Of a stretch of 64,000 bases of DNA, positions 17,892 to 25,739 are shown piece by piece. Position 1 is the stretch's first letter, and the number at the start of each line of letters is the position of its first letter. Where the stretch lies: positions 4,550,001 to 4,614,000 of the forward strand of contig NZ_CP046401.1 in the NCBI RefSeq assembly GCF_009762775.1. The letters are read 5' to 3'. Both the position numbers and the translations under genes were made by a program. Under the pieces are notes generated by a model. It was not told where the DNA came from, ran no database searches, and saw only the letters and a program-made list of their open reading frames with translations. The stretch is from Maribellus comscasis (GTDB lineage Bacteria; Bacteroidota; Bacteroidia; Bacteroidales; Prolixibacteraceae).

Positions 17892-18050
17892 ATGGCAAAG
17901 AAAAAAACATTTGTGTTGCGAGTAAGTCCGGAAATGATGGAGGCGGTTGAAAAATGGGCTGCCGATGATTTTCGGAGTATAAACGGACAACTGGAATGGA
18001 TAATACATAATGCTTTAAAGGATGCTAAACGATTAAATACCAAATCGTAA
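17892..18050 (+). CDS. Arc-family ribbon-helix-helix DNA-binding protein (52 aa)
   Basis: This 52-residue protein starts MAKKKTFVLRVSPEMMEAVE and continues with WAADDFRSINGQLEWIIHNAL. That is the beta-strand, helix, turn, helix pattern of Arc/Mnt ribbon-helix-helix proteins, with FVLRVSPE as the DNA-contacting strand and S-NGQLEWI as the second helix. An unusually strong Shine-Dalgarno (GGGAGGTG) stands just upstream, rare in this phylum. These proteins bind DNA as dimers, and this one may control its own cluster (SPFH gene through Zn-ribbon gene). No toxin is next to it, so an antitoxin role is less likely. Confidence 0.85.
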   Translation: MAKKKTFVLRVSPEMMEAVEKWAADDFRSINGQLEWIIHNALKDAKRLNTKS

Positions 18051-18132
18051 AATGAGCAGGTACACAGAAGATATAAAAGGACAGAATAATGTTTGATTCA
18101 GAAAAAAAGTATCAAAACTAAATTTTTGGTGA

Positions 18133-18228
18133 ATGTCGGTGATTATCTCAATACTTGTATTATTTATTGAAATAGTAATTTATTTGATTCGCCGGATACT
18201 AATAACCCGAACAGATATTTTTACTTAA
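18133..18228 (+). CDS. Possible 31-aa hydrophobic peptide
   Basis: An ATG at 18133 opens a 31-residue frame consisting of one hydrophobic helix (VIISILVLFIEIVIYLI) and a short basic/polar tail (RRILITRTDIFT). It could be a small membrane protein of the same cluster, like the one at 17730. There is no clear ribosome-binding site or recognised family, and AT-rich sequence gives such frames by chance. Confidence 0.3.
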   Translation: MSVIISILVLFIEIVIYLIRRILITRTDIFT

Positions 18229-18247
18229 CCGATAAAATAAAAATGCC

Positions 18248-18460
18248 ATGAATCAAAAATCTTATACCTGCCCAAAGTGTGGTAACCGGAAGGCGGAAAT
18301 AGATCAGTTACGCACAACAGGTGCCGGGTTTACAAAGTATTTCAACATTCAAAACAGAAAATTTACTGCCGTTTCATGCTCTCGCTGTGGATATACTGAA
18401 CTATACAAAGGGGCTCGTTCTGGCGGTGCAAGTAATGTGCTCGATTTTTTAACCAATTAA
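18248..18460 (+). CDS. Zinc-ribbon nucleic-acid-binding protein
   Basis: This 70-residue protein has two cysteine pairs, YTCPKCGNRKAEID and VSCSRCGYTELYK, forming a zinc ribbon. Between them is a GAGFTKYFNIQNRKF strand region, and a C-terminal SNVLDFLTN tail follows. It matches a family annotated as predicted nucleic-acid-binding protein containing a Zn-ribbon, function unknown. It is the last gene of the SPFH cluster and precedes the LacI regulator with its two operators. Confidence 0.85.
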   Translation: MNQKSYTCPKCGNRKAEIDQLRTTGAGFTKYFNIQNRKFTAVSCSRCGYTELYKGARSGGASNVLDFLTN

Positions 18461-18509
18461 ATCTGGGGTTAGAAATTGGATCGTGAAAGTTGTGTTGCGA
18501 AAGAATAAT

Positions 18510-18523
18510 TGTGTGCCCACACA
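18510..18523. promoter_or_regulatory. LacI-type operator O1
   Basis: TGTGTGCCCACACA is an inverted repeat with half sites TGTGTG and CACACA. It shares both half sites with the 18-base perfect palindrome at 18609-18626, whose centre is 101 bases away, so it is a probable binding site for the LacI-family regulator encoded at 18666. Confidence 0.6.
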
Positions 18524-18574
18524 CTTCTTAGCCTTTTGCAAAAATAATATTTATTTTTTTACACTATTGTGAGG

Positions 18575-18601
18575 TTGTTTAATTTAAAATAGTTATCTTT
18601 T
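18575..18601 (+). promoter_or_regulatory. Probable promoter of the LacI-regulator operon
   Basis: TTG at 18575 is followed after about 16 bases by TATCTTTT at 18594-18601, a near match to TAnnTTTG. It lies between the two TGTGTG palindromes, with the downstream operator covering the expected transcription start, the arrangement expected for repression. Confidence 0.4.
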
Positions 18602-18608
18602 TTCTCTG

Positions 18609-18626
18609 AATGTGTGCGCACACATT
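18609..18626. promoter_or_regulatory. LacI-type operator O2 (perfect palindrome)
   Basis: AATGTGTGCGCACACATT is a perfect 18-base palindrome with the central CG typical of LacI-family operators. It overlaps the expected +1 region upstream of the regulator's ATG at 18666. It also shows that an in-frame GTG at 18612 is not the gene start. Confidence 0.7.
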
Positions 18627-18665
18627 TTGGGTAGATTGTTGAATTCTTATTGTGGGACTGTTGAA

Positions 18666-19730
18666 ATGGAAAAATCAAAAAAAGTAACTATTCAGGATGT
18701 GGCAAATTATGCCAATGTCTCAGTCGGAACAATCGACCGGGTTATCCACAACCGCGGAAAAGTATCTCCTGAAAAAAAACAGAAGATTGAAGAGGCAATA
18801 AAAAAGCTGAATTTTAACCCGAATTTGATTGCCCGCACACTTGCGCTTGGTAGTCGGTTTATCGTTTGTGCATTAATTCCCTCATCTCCTCATTCCGGGC
18901 ATTACTGGTCCATTCCTAAAGATGGATTGGAGAAAGCTGAAAACATGTATCGGGATTTTGGAATGGTTGTAGATATATTTCCTTTTCATTTGTTTGATGA
19001 AAACTCCTTTAATTCTCAGGCACAGAAAATACTTGAACAAAATCCTGACGGTGTTATCATAGCTCCTCTTTTTGTTCAGGAAAGTTTGGAGTTTGTTAAA
19101 AAACTGGAAGAGAAAAATATTCCATGTGTTTTTATCGATTCCGATATTCCCGGACAAAAGAGTCTGACCTACATTGGCCCCGATGTAAAACAAAGTGCTT
19201 ATATCGCCGCAAAGCTTTTGAATTCAGTGGTTGGGAAAGAAAACGAGTTACTAATTCTGCACATGGTGAAAGGCTATGAGAATGCAGCGGCACTCAAAAG
19301 AATGGAGGCTGGATTCATAGAATTTTTCAACGAAAAAAAAGGAGATCCAACCCGGATTCATAAGTTGACGATCAATTCAACCAATAAAGATGTGGTGTTC
19401 AGGGAACTAACAAAGTTTTATATAAAAAATCAGAATATAAAAGGAGTTTTTGTTACCAATTCAAAAGCGTTTTTGGTTTCCGATTTTCACCTGACACATG
19501 AACTTGATATTAGAGTTGCAGGCTACGATTTGGTTCAGGAAAATATAAACCATTTAAAGAAGGGTGGGATTGATTATTTGATTTCACAAAGTCCGCAAAA
19601 GCAAGGGGTAAAAGCTGTTCAGTCGTTGTTTGAACTTTTTGTTTATAAAAAGGAACCCGGAAAAATTCAAAACGTACCACTTGATATCATTATTCGGGAA
19701 AATGTAGATTTCTATATCAATTTTAATTAA
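18666..19730 (+). CDS. LacI family transcriptional regulator
   Basis: This 354-residue repressor has an N-terminal LacI helix-turn-helix (VTIQDVANYANVSVGTIDRV, about residues 6-25), a hinge helix (NPNLIARTLALGS) and a periplasmic-binding-protein-like sensor domain (VCALIPSS, DGVIIAPLF, IPCVFIDSDIPG, LLILHMVKG). It should bind a sugar or sugar derivative and control the operon that follows. I chose ATG 18666 because the upstream in-frame GTG falls inside operator O2. It is 31 bases from the first oxidoreductase gene, and the two TGTGTG palindromes upstream suggest autoregulation. The sensor keeps the PurR/RbsR-like pattern, so the ligand is probably a monosaccharide or its phosphate. Confidence 0.9.
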   Translation: MEKSKKVTIQDVANYANVSVGTIDRVIHNRGKVSPEKKQKIEEAIKKLNFNPNLIARTLALGSRFIVCALIPSSPHSGHYWSIPKDGLEKAENMYRDFGMVVDIFPFHLFDENSFNSQAQKILEQNPDGVIIAPLFVQESLEFVKKLEEKNIPCVFIDSDIPGQKSLTYIGPDVKQSAYIAAKLLNSVVGKENELLILHMVKGYENAAALKRMEAGFIEFFNEKKGDPTRIHKLTINSTNKDVVFRELTKFYIKNQNIKGVFVTNSKAFLVSDFHLTHELDIRVAGYDLVQENINHLKKGGIDYLISQSPQKQGVKAVQSLFELFVYKKEPGKIQNVPLDIIIRENVDFYINFN

Positions 19731-19761
19731 ACTGAATTATTGTAAACCAACAAAATAAACG

Positions 19762-21105
19762 ATGAAAAATACAAGAAGGAATTTTATCAAAAATGCTGCG
19801 GCTGGTTCTGCGGTAATAATGGCAGGGGGAATATTGCCGGGTTTTAGCGCCTCAAGTTATAAACGAATTGTCGGCGCAAATAAAAAACTGAGGGCTTCGG
19901 TAATGGGAGTTAATTCGCGGGGAAATGCACTGGCACAAAATTTTGCATTTCAAAATAATTGCGATGTAGTTCATATCTGCGACGTAGACTCAAGGGCCAT
20001 CGAAAAATGTTCGGTTAATGTTGCAAAGGTACAAGATGTTAAACCTAAAGGTTTTGCCGATTTTAGAAAATCGCTGGAAGATAAAGATGTTGATATTTTG
20101 GTGGTTGCAGCTCCCGACCACTGGCATGCACCTGCGGCACTGATTGCCATGCAGGCCGGAAAAAACGTTTATCTGGAGAAACCTTGCAGCCATAATCCCG
20201 CTGAGGGAGAGATGTTGGTAGAAGCTGCAAAACAATACAAAAAATCGGTTCAGATGGGAAATCAGCGTCGTTCATGGCCAAATGTAATGGAAGCCATTAA
20301 GGATTTAAAGGAAGGAATTGTTGGTAGACCCTATTATGGAAAGGGGTGGTATACAAACAATCGCGAATCCATCGGAATCGGTAAAGAAGTTGCGGTTCCG
20401 GATTGGCTAAACTGGGAACTTTGGCAGGGACCGGCACCACGTAGGGCATACAAAGATAATATTGTACATTACAACTGGCACTGGTTCTGGCACTGGGGAA
20501 CCGGCGAGGCATTGAATAACGGAACCCACATGGTTGACTTGTTACGCTGGGGATTAGAGGTCGACTATCCTGTAAAAGTCAGTTCAAACGGGGGACGATA
20601 TCGTTATAAAGACGATTGGGAAACGCCAGATACACAGGTTATCAGTTTTGATTTTGATAAGGAAGTTTCAATGAGCTGGGAAGGCAGAAGCTGCAACGGG
20701 AAACATATTGAGGGCAGTTCGGTTGGAGTTGCTTTTTATGGAGAGGAAGGAAGTATTGTGATTTCAGGAGGAAATGATTATAAGGTTTACGATTTAAAAA
20801 ATAATATTGTAAAGGAAGTAAACAACGAAATGGAAATTGATCCGCGAGATGCAGCAAATCCTTCGAGCCACCTGGATGCTTTGCATATTCGGAACTTTTT
20901 TAACAACATCCTGAATAACGAGCCACTTAAATCGGATATCGATGGAGGGCATAAAAGTACCTTACTCGTTCAGTTGGGAAATATCGCACAGAGAGTTGGT
21001 CATTCACTGGAAGTAAATCCTGAAAACGGTCACATTAAAGGTGATAAAGACGCGCAAAAATTATGGTCGCGTGAATATGAAAAGGGATGGGAAATGAAAT
21101 TATAA
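19762..21105 (+). CDS. Tat-exported Gfo/Idh/MocA family oxidoreductase
   Basis: This 447-residue protein has a twin-arginine-type signal (NTRRNFIKNAAAGSAVIMAGG) followed by a Rossmann NAD(P) domain (ASVMGVNSRG, HICDVDSRA, VVAAPDHWHAP) and the signature EKPCSHNP with the catalytic-region Lys. The C-terminal alpha/beta domain contains NNGTHMVDLLRWGL. The family uses tightly bound NAD(H) to oxidise or reduce hydroxyls of sugars and derivatives. Exported Bacteroidota members act in periplasmic sugar transformation, including GH109-like and 3-keto-glycoside routes. Its substrate here is unknown, but the amino-sugar genes downstream suggest an N-acetylhexosamine-containing compound. Confidence 0.88.
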   Translation: MKNTRRNFIKNAAAGSAVIMAGGILPGFSASSYKRIVGANKKLRASVMGVNSRGNALAQNFAFQNNCDVVHICDVDSRAIEKCSVNVAKVQDVKPKGFADFRKSLEDKDVDILVVAAPDHWHAPAALIAMQAGKNVYLEKPCSHNPAEGEMLVEAAKQYKKSVQMGNQRRSWPNVMEAIKDLKEGIVGRPYYGKGWYTNNRESIGIGKEVAVPDWLNWELWQGPAPRRAYKDNIVHYNWHWFWHWGTGEALNNGTHMVDLLRWGLEVDYPVKVSSNGGRYRYKDDWETPDTQVISFDFDKEVSMSWEGRSCNGKHIEGSSVGVAFYGEEGSIVISGGNDYKVYDLKNNIVKEVNNEMEIDPRDAANPSSHLDALHIRNFFNNILNNEPLKSDIDGGHKSTLLVQLGNIAQRVGHSLEVNPENGHIKGDKDAQKLWSREYEKGWEMKL

Positions 21106-21115
21106 AATTGTGGAT

Positions 21116-22096
21116 ATGACAACGAGAAGAGATTTTATAAAGACAACCGGAAAAGGAGTGGCATTAACTTCTATGGCAACATCCGGTTTTATTGCAAAAT
21201 CGGTTTTGGCGGAATCAAGCGAGAAGAATTTGCTTATCGGAATTATTGGAGCTGAGAATTCGCACACTGCCGGATTTGGAAAACTTTTTAATATCGACAA
21301 AAAATTTCCTGGGGCAGAAGTAAAATATGTTTGGGGTGAAACCGACGAATTTGCCAAAGCTGCTATGAAAAAAGGAAATATTCCGGAACAGGTGAAAGAC
21401 CCAAAAGAAATGTTGGGAAATATTGATGCTTTAATTGTAGATCATCGTCATCCTAAATATCATCTGGAAGCTGCGCGACCTTTTGTGGAAGCGGGAGTTC
21501 CGACTTTTGTTGACAAGCCTTTTTGTTACCGCGCCAGCGAAGGAAAAGATTTTCTGCAAATGGCAAAATCAAAAGGAACGCCGGTAACTTCATACAGCTC
21601 TATCGCACAAAGTTCAGCTACTTTTGATATGATGAAACAGATAAAGTCAATGGATGAAATTTCACAGGTGGTACGCACAGGTACTGCCGATCTGGACTCA
21701 AAATATGGAGGCATATTTTTTTACGGGGTGCACATTGTGCAACCTTTAATATATATGTTTGGTGAGGATATTGAAGAAGTGAAGGTAAACAGAAACGGAA
21801 GTGCAGGTAATGCCAGTTTGAAATTTGCCTCGGGGCTGTTTGCTACTCTGATTTTTAAGCACAAGGCGTATGGGTGGGAAACCTTTGTGGAATCAGGGAA
21901 TCAGTTTATGGAATTGAAGCCGGGAGTAGAAGAATCAGATCCGCCTAAAAATTATGCCGATATGGTTGAAATGTTCAAAACCGGAAAGGAACCGCGTTCT
22001 CACCAAAGTATTTTGAATTGTGTTTCAGTTTTGGAAGCATTGGAGAAGTCGGCAAAAACTGAGAAATGGACTCCTGTTGAATTGCTTAATGTGTAA
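21116..22096 (+). CDS. Second Tat-signal Gfo/Idh/MocA-type oxidoreductase
   Basis: This 326-residue protein starts MTTRRDFIKTTGKG, a twin-arginine motif, then a hydrophobic stretch to SVLAESSEKN. The Rossmann domain follows (IGIIGAENSHTAGF, YVWGETDE, DALIVDHRHP) and the VDKPFCYR version of the EKP motif. It is shorter than its neighbour and lacks part of the C-terminal domain, so it belongs to a different branch. Start ATG 21116 is preferred over an upstream in-frame GTG at 21110. It begins 10 bases after the first oxidoreductase gene, so both are expressed together. They may carry out successive steps or form a heteromer. Confidence 0.85.
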   Translation: MTTRRDFIKTTGKGVALTSMATSGFIAKSVLAESSEKNLLIGIIGAENSHTAGFGKLFNIDKKFPGAEVKYVWGETDEFAKAAMKKGNIPEQVKDPKEMLGNIDALIVDHRHPKYHLEAARPFVEAGVPTFVDKPFCYRASEGKDFLQMAKSKGTPVTSYSSIAQSSATFDMMKQIKSMDEISQVVRTGTADLDSKYGGIFFYGVHIVQPLIYMFGEDIEEVKVNRNGSAGNASLKFASGLFATLIFKHKAYGWETFVESGNQFMELKPGVEESDPPKNYADMVEMFKTGKEPRSHQSILNCVSVLEALEKSAKTEKWTPVELLNV

Positions 22097-22170
22097 AGGG
22101 CAAAGAACAAAAATTTAATGTTTCGTCTCTGTTTTCGTAATTTATGAATTTCAAACTAAAAAGAAATAAG

Positions 22171-23409
22171 ATGAGTATAAACCAACTAAAAAATAGATAC
22201 CAATTTTTAATATTCCTGCTTTTAATTTTGATAAGTAACCAATCATATTCCCAACAGATAGTCGAGGGGATTCATTATCAAACCGGTAAACCCGTTCAGA
22301 TAATGATTGAGGATGGTGAAATTAAAGAAGTGAAGTCAATTCAGAGACTATCAGAAAAAGGCCAAAACGTTTTTGTCGCTCCGGGCTTTTTTGATAATCA
22401 GGTAAATGGTTTTGCAGGTGTATCCTTTGCTTTTGGGGAAAGTGATTTAACCGTTGACGGAATAAAAAAGGCTACCAGTGAATTGTGGAAACAGGGAGTA
22501 ACCACTTATTTGCCGACTCTTACTACCAATAGCCAGGAAATCCTGGTTAAGAATTTCGGATTGTTGGCGAAATCGATGAACAATGAAGATTTAAAAGGTT
22601 CTATACCAGGGTTTCACCTGGAAGGACCATATATAAATCCTGAAGATGGTTTTCGCGGAGCACACCCGAAACGGTTTGTGCGTTTGCCCGACTGGGACGA
22701 ATTTATGGAAATGTACAAAGCGGCAAATGAAAAAATAATTCAGGTAACGGTAGCCCCGGAGACGGAAGGGGCTATGGATTTTATCCGCAAATGCGCGGAC
22801 AAAGGTATTGTTGTTGCCCTTGGGCACCACAACGCAAATACTCAGCAGGTAAACGAGGCGGTAAAAAATGGAGCGAGGATTTCAACCCATCTTGGAAACG
22901 GCTGTGCTAATATGATTAACCGACACCGGAATCCACTCTGGCCACAGCTGGCAAACAGCGATTTAACGGCCAGTATAATTTGTGACGGCTTTCATCTGTT
23001 ACCCGAAGAAATCTCTGTTTTTTTCAAGGCAAAAGGATTAGATAAAACCATAATAGTTTCAGATGTAACCAGTTATGCAGCTCTTGAACCTGGTGAATAT
23101 AAAACAGAAACAGGCGAAACTATCGAACTAACAAAAGATGGGATGTTAAGGTATCCGGCGCAAAATGTATTATATGGTTCGGCTTCTGCCATTACAAAGG
23201 GAGTGGGGCATATTATGGAAGTTACCGGATGTTCTTTGGCAGACGCTGTTAAAATGTCGAGTACAAACCCCGCTATATTGAATGGATTAAACGACCGCGG
23301 GGTGCTGGAACCAGGGAAAAGAGCGGACATCATTCTTTTTACACTCGACGATTTTAAAGTGAATATCCAAAAAACCTATGTTTTGGGTGATCTGGTTTAT
23401 GAGAAATAA
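22171..23409 (+). CDS. nagA: Exported N-acetylglucosamine-6-phosphate deacetylase-like amidohydrolase
   Basis: The mature part is clearly NagA-like: metal and catalytic landmarks GFHLEGPYI (Glu), VALGHHNA (His), STHLGNGC (His) and IIVSDVTS (Asp, general acid/base) are all present in order. NagA removes acetyl from GlcNAc-6-P in the cytosol. This copy instead carries a signal peptide (basic NQLKNRY, hydrophobic FLIFLLLILIS, cleavage after SYS), so it should work in the periplasm, probably on an unphosphorylated N-acetyl sugar. ATG 22171 gives a normal signal; ATG 22144 would add nine residues. The frame is 412 residues. It sits between the oxidoreductases and the transporter in the LacI operon. 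The symbol marks family, not proven substrate. Confidence 0.82.
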   Translation: MSINQLKNRYQFLIFLLLILISNQSYSQQIVEGIHYQTGKPVQIMIEDGEIKEVKSIQRLSEKGQNVFVAPGFFDNQVNGFAGVSFAFGESDLTVDGIKKATSELWKQGVTTYLPTLTTNSQEILVKNFGLLAKSMNNEDLKGSIPGFHLEGPYINPEDGFRGAHPKRFVRLPDWDEFMEMYKAANEKIIQVTVAPETEGAMDFIRKCADKGIVVALGHHNANTQQVNEAVKNGARISTHLGNGCANMINRHRNPLWPQLANSDLTASIICDGFHLLPEEISVFFKAKGLDKTIIVSDVTSYAALEPGEYKTETGETIELTKDGMLRYPAQNVLYGSASAITKGVGHIMEVTGCSLADAVKMSSTNPAILNGLNDRGVLEPGKRADIILFTLDDFKVNIQKTYVLGDLVYEK

Positions 23410-23500
23410 ATAAGTAATAAACTTCAATTCTCAAAACCAAAAATCAAAACACAAATTGGCGATTTAAATTGATTAGAGATTTGAATTTTTTAAAATTAGT

Positions 23501-24739
23501 ATGTCAAAAAATATTTTCAAGAAAATTATAGTTGGACTCGCAGCAGTTGGTCCCGGGCTTTTCCTGATAGGTTACAACATTGGCACCGGAAGCGTGACTA
23601 CGATGGCCAAATCAGGTGCCGAATACGGAATGTCACTTTTTTGGGCCTTGGTTTTGTCCTGTGTTTTTACCTTTATTTTGATGGTTGCATACGGGAAAGT
23701 CACACTAGTAACCGGCAAAACAGCGTTGTTTAACATTAAATCCGAGTTTAAATACGGATGGTTACTCGCCTTGTATATTTTAATTGCCCTGATAATTGGA
23801 GAACTACTGGCATTAATTGGTGTAATGGGAATTGTAGCTGAATTACTGCAGGAAGGAATCCGAATTCTTACCGATGGAAAAACAGTAAATACGCTCTGGA
23901 TTATATTGATAATAGTGCCTGTTTTGTATCTGCTTCTCTGGTTTGGCCGTTATAAACAGTTCGAAAAGGTACTTACAGTTTTTGTCATTTTAATGGGGGT
24001 GAGTTTTATCGTTGTATTTTTTATGCTAAAACCTGATTATTCGACCATTTTACAAGGAATGATTCCAAGTATTCCCGATAAACCCGGTGCGCTTGGATTG
24101 GTTGCTGCCATGGCCGGAACTACCTGTTCTGCTGCGGTTTTTATTGTTCGAAGTACCGTGGTGGCAGAAAAAGGCTGGACAATAAAAAATTTAAAAAATG
24201 AAAAAAAGGACGCTTTTGTATCTGCGGCAATGATGCTTTTTCTAAGCGGAATAATCATGGCCGTTTCAGCGGGAACACTACATGTAATGGGCTTAAAACT
24301 GGATAACACAGTGGATATGATTCATCTTTTTCAGCCACTTGGCGGGAAATGGGCTGCCCTGATTTTAATTTTTGGGATTACAGGGGCCGGATTATCAACT
24401 GTTTTTCCGATCGTGTTAATTGCCCCATGGCTGGTTTCCGATTATATGGGAAAACCACGTGATGTGCATTCTCCTTTGTTTCGCTGGTTGATGTTTCTGG
24501 GAATCATTTTTGCATTTGGCTCTGTGTTTCTTGAACACCGACCGCCGGCTTTAATGATTTTTTCGCAGGCTTTTCAAGCTTGTATTCTTCCCGCAGTTGC
24601 CATCCCTGTTTTTGTCTTAATGAACCGCAAAAAAATAATGAATACGTATATCGCAGGATGGAAAATGAATCTCGGGGTAATTGCCGTAATTTTGTTTTCA
24701 TTTTTAACAACTTATTATGCTATTGTTGAACTTTTTTAA
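23501..24739 (+). CDS. NRAMP-superfamily transporter with altered metal site
   Basis: This 412-residue protein has about 11 membrane helices with the NRAMP overall pattern (VGPGLFLIGY at the start of helix 1, SGAEYG after it). In true Mn/Fe NRAMPs, helix 1 carries DPGN and helix 6 carries a metal-binding Met (MPHN). Here helix 1 reads YNIGTGS (residues 25-31) and helix 6 reads GTTCSAAVFIVRS (about 206-218), so both metal ligand sets are missing. With NagA and NagB on each side, I infer that the substrate is not a divalent metal and may be a sugar or amino sugar. A gap of 91 bases separates it from nagA and 11 bases from nagB. Confidence 0.8.
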   Translation: MSKNIFKKIIVGLAAVGPGLFLIGYNIGTGSVTTMAKSGAEYGMSLFWALVLSCVFTFILMVAYGKVTLVTGKTALFNIKSEFKYGWLLALYILIALIIGELLALIGVMGIVAELLQEGIRILTDGKTVNTLWIILIIVPVLYLLLWFGRYKQFEKVLTVFVILMGVSFIVVFFMLKPDYSTILQGMIPSIPDKPGALGLVAAMAGTTCSAAVFIVRSTVVAEKGWTIKNLKNEKKDAFVSAAMMLFLSGIIMAVSAGTLHVMGLKLDNTVDMIHLFQPLGGKWAALILIFGITGAGLSTVFPIVLIAPWLVSDYMGKPRDVHSPLFRWLMFLGIIFAFGSVFLEHRPPALMIFSQAFQACILPAVAIPVFVLMNRKKIMNTYIAGWKMNLGVIAVILFSFLTTYYAIVELF

Positions 24740-24750
24740 AACCACAAATA

Positions 24751-25509
24751 ATGATTTCTAAAATTCAAAAAGATAAGCTTAATGTTCGCGTTTTTGAAAC
24801 AGCAGATTTAATGGGAAAGGCCGCCGCAATTTCAGTAGCGGAAAAATTGGCCGAAGCAATAAAGGAAAAAGGTTTTGCGAATTTAATTCTCGCAACCGGG
24901 GCATCACAATTTTCGTTTTTGGAGCATCTTCAAAAAGAAGATATCGGGTGGAATAAAATTACGGTTTTTCACCTCGATGAATACAAGGGAATGTCGATCT
25001 CTCATCCGGCAAGTTTTCGAAAATATTTAAAAGAAAGGATCCTGGATAAGGTTCAACCCAAAGAGGTACATTATCTGGAGGGAGATGCAGATGATATTGA
25101 CGCAGTACTTGCAAGTTATGAGGACTTGTTAAAAACGCATCCGGTTGATGTGGCTTGTATCGGGATCGGCGAAAACGGGCATATTGCATTTAACGATCCT
25201 CCGGTTGCCGATTTTAACGACCCGAAACTTGTAAAAGTGGTAGAATTGGATGAGGCTTGTCGTAAACAGCAATTAGGCGAGGGGTGGTTTCCGACTTTCG
25301 ATGATGTGCCAACACACGCACTTTCATTGACCATTCCGGCAATTATGAACTGTAAACATATCAGTTGCGTAGTTCCCGACGAAAGAAAGGCCCAGGCAGT
25401 GTATGACACTTTAAATGCAGAGGTTTCTACAACTTGCCCGGCAACAATATTACGAACTCATCCGGGTACAACTCTTTTTCTTGATAAAAATTCTGCCTCA
25501 AAATTGTAG
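24751..25509 (+). CDS. nagB: Glucosamine-6-phosphate deaminase family protein
   Basis: NagB converts glucosamine-6-phosphate to fructose-6-phosphate plus ammonia, feeding glycolysis. The 252-residue cytosolic protein shows the family's ILATGASQ phosphate loop, FHLDEYKG (catalytic Asp), GIGENGHIAFNDP (His and the general acid region) and a closing THPGTTLF. At the general-acid position this copy has Asp in FNDP where E. coli has Glu (FNEP), a conservative difference seen here but untested. It is the last gene of the LacI operon and the strongest clue that the pathway delivers an amino-sugar phosphate. No kinase is present in the cluster. Confidence 0.88.
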   Translation: MISKIQKDKLNVRVFETADLMGKAAAISVAEKLAEAIKEKGFANLILATGASQFSFLEHLQKEDIGWNKITVFHLDEYKGMSISHPASFRKYLKERILDKVQPKEVHYLEGDADDIDAVLASYEDLLKTHPVDVACIGIGENGHIAFNDPPVADFNDPKLVKVVELDEACRKQQLGEGWFPTFDDVPTHALSLTIPAIMNCKHISCVVPDERKAQAVYDTLNAEVSTTCPATILRTHPGTTLFLDKNSASKL

Positions 25510-25739
25510 AATAGACCAACTAAAATAAAGCAAAGGAGTAATACGGGATTACACCCTCAGGGCAAGTCGTTAATTTATCCGTCGACTTTGAATTATAACA
25601 AAAAGCCGCACGGTGAATCATTGATTTGCCTTTTAACTTTACTTTAAATCCACCGGAGAAAAATTTCTTCAATAGGCAATCACCATAAAATGCATTATTT
25701 TTGAGTGAATTTTGAAACTGAATCAAAAATTATATCAAA
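25510..25739. other. Intergenic region upstream of pfp
   Basis: This 230-base stretch between nagB and pfp holds a probable pfp promoter at 25696-25703 and no gene. Small inverted repeats (GTAAT/ATTAC, CCC/GGG) occur near 25543-25565 but show no T tract, so no clear terminator for nagB was found. Confidence 0.4.
25696..25703 (+). promoter_or_regulatory. -7 box upstream of pfp
   Basis: TATTTTTG matches TAnnTTTG, 36 bases before the pfp ATG. The -33 element is not distinct. Confidence 0.45.

Noticed and set aside
18612..18665. GTG start for the LacI regulator 18 codons upstream
   Set aside because: The GTG is inside a perfect operator palindrome, so the ATG at 18666 is used.
18666..25509. SusC/SusD-type polysaccharide utilisation locus
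   Set aside because: No SusC/SusD pair or glycoside hydrolase is present; the locus is a small-sugar pathway instead.
25543..25565. Small inverted repeats after nagB as terminator
   Set aside because: Stems of only three to five pairs and no T run.
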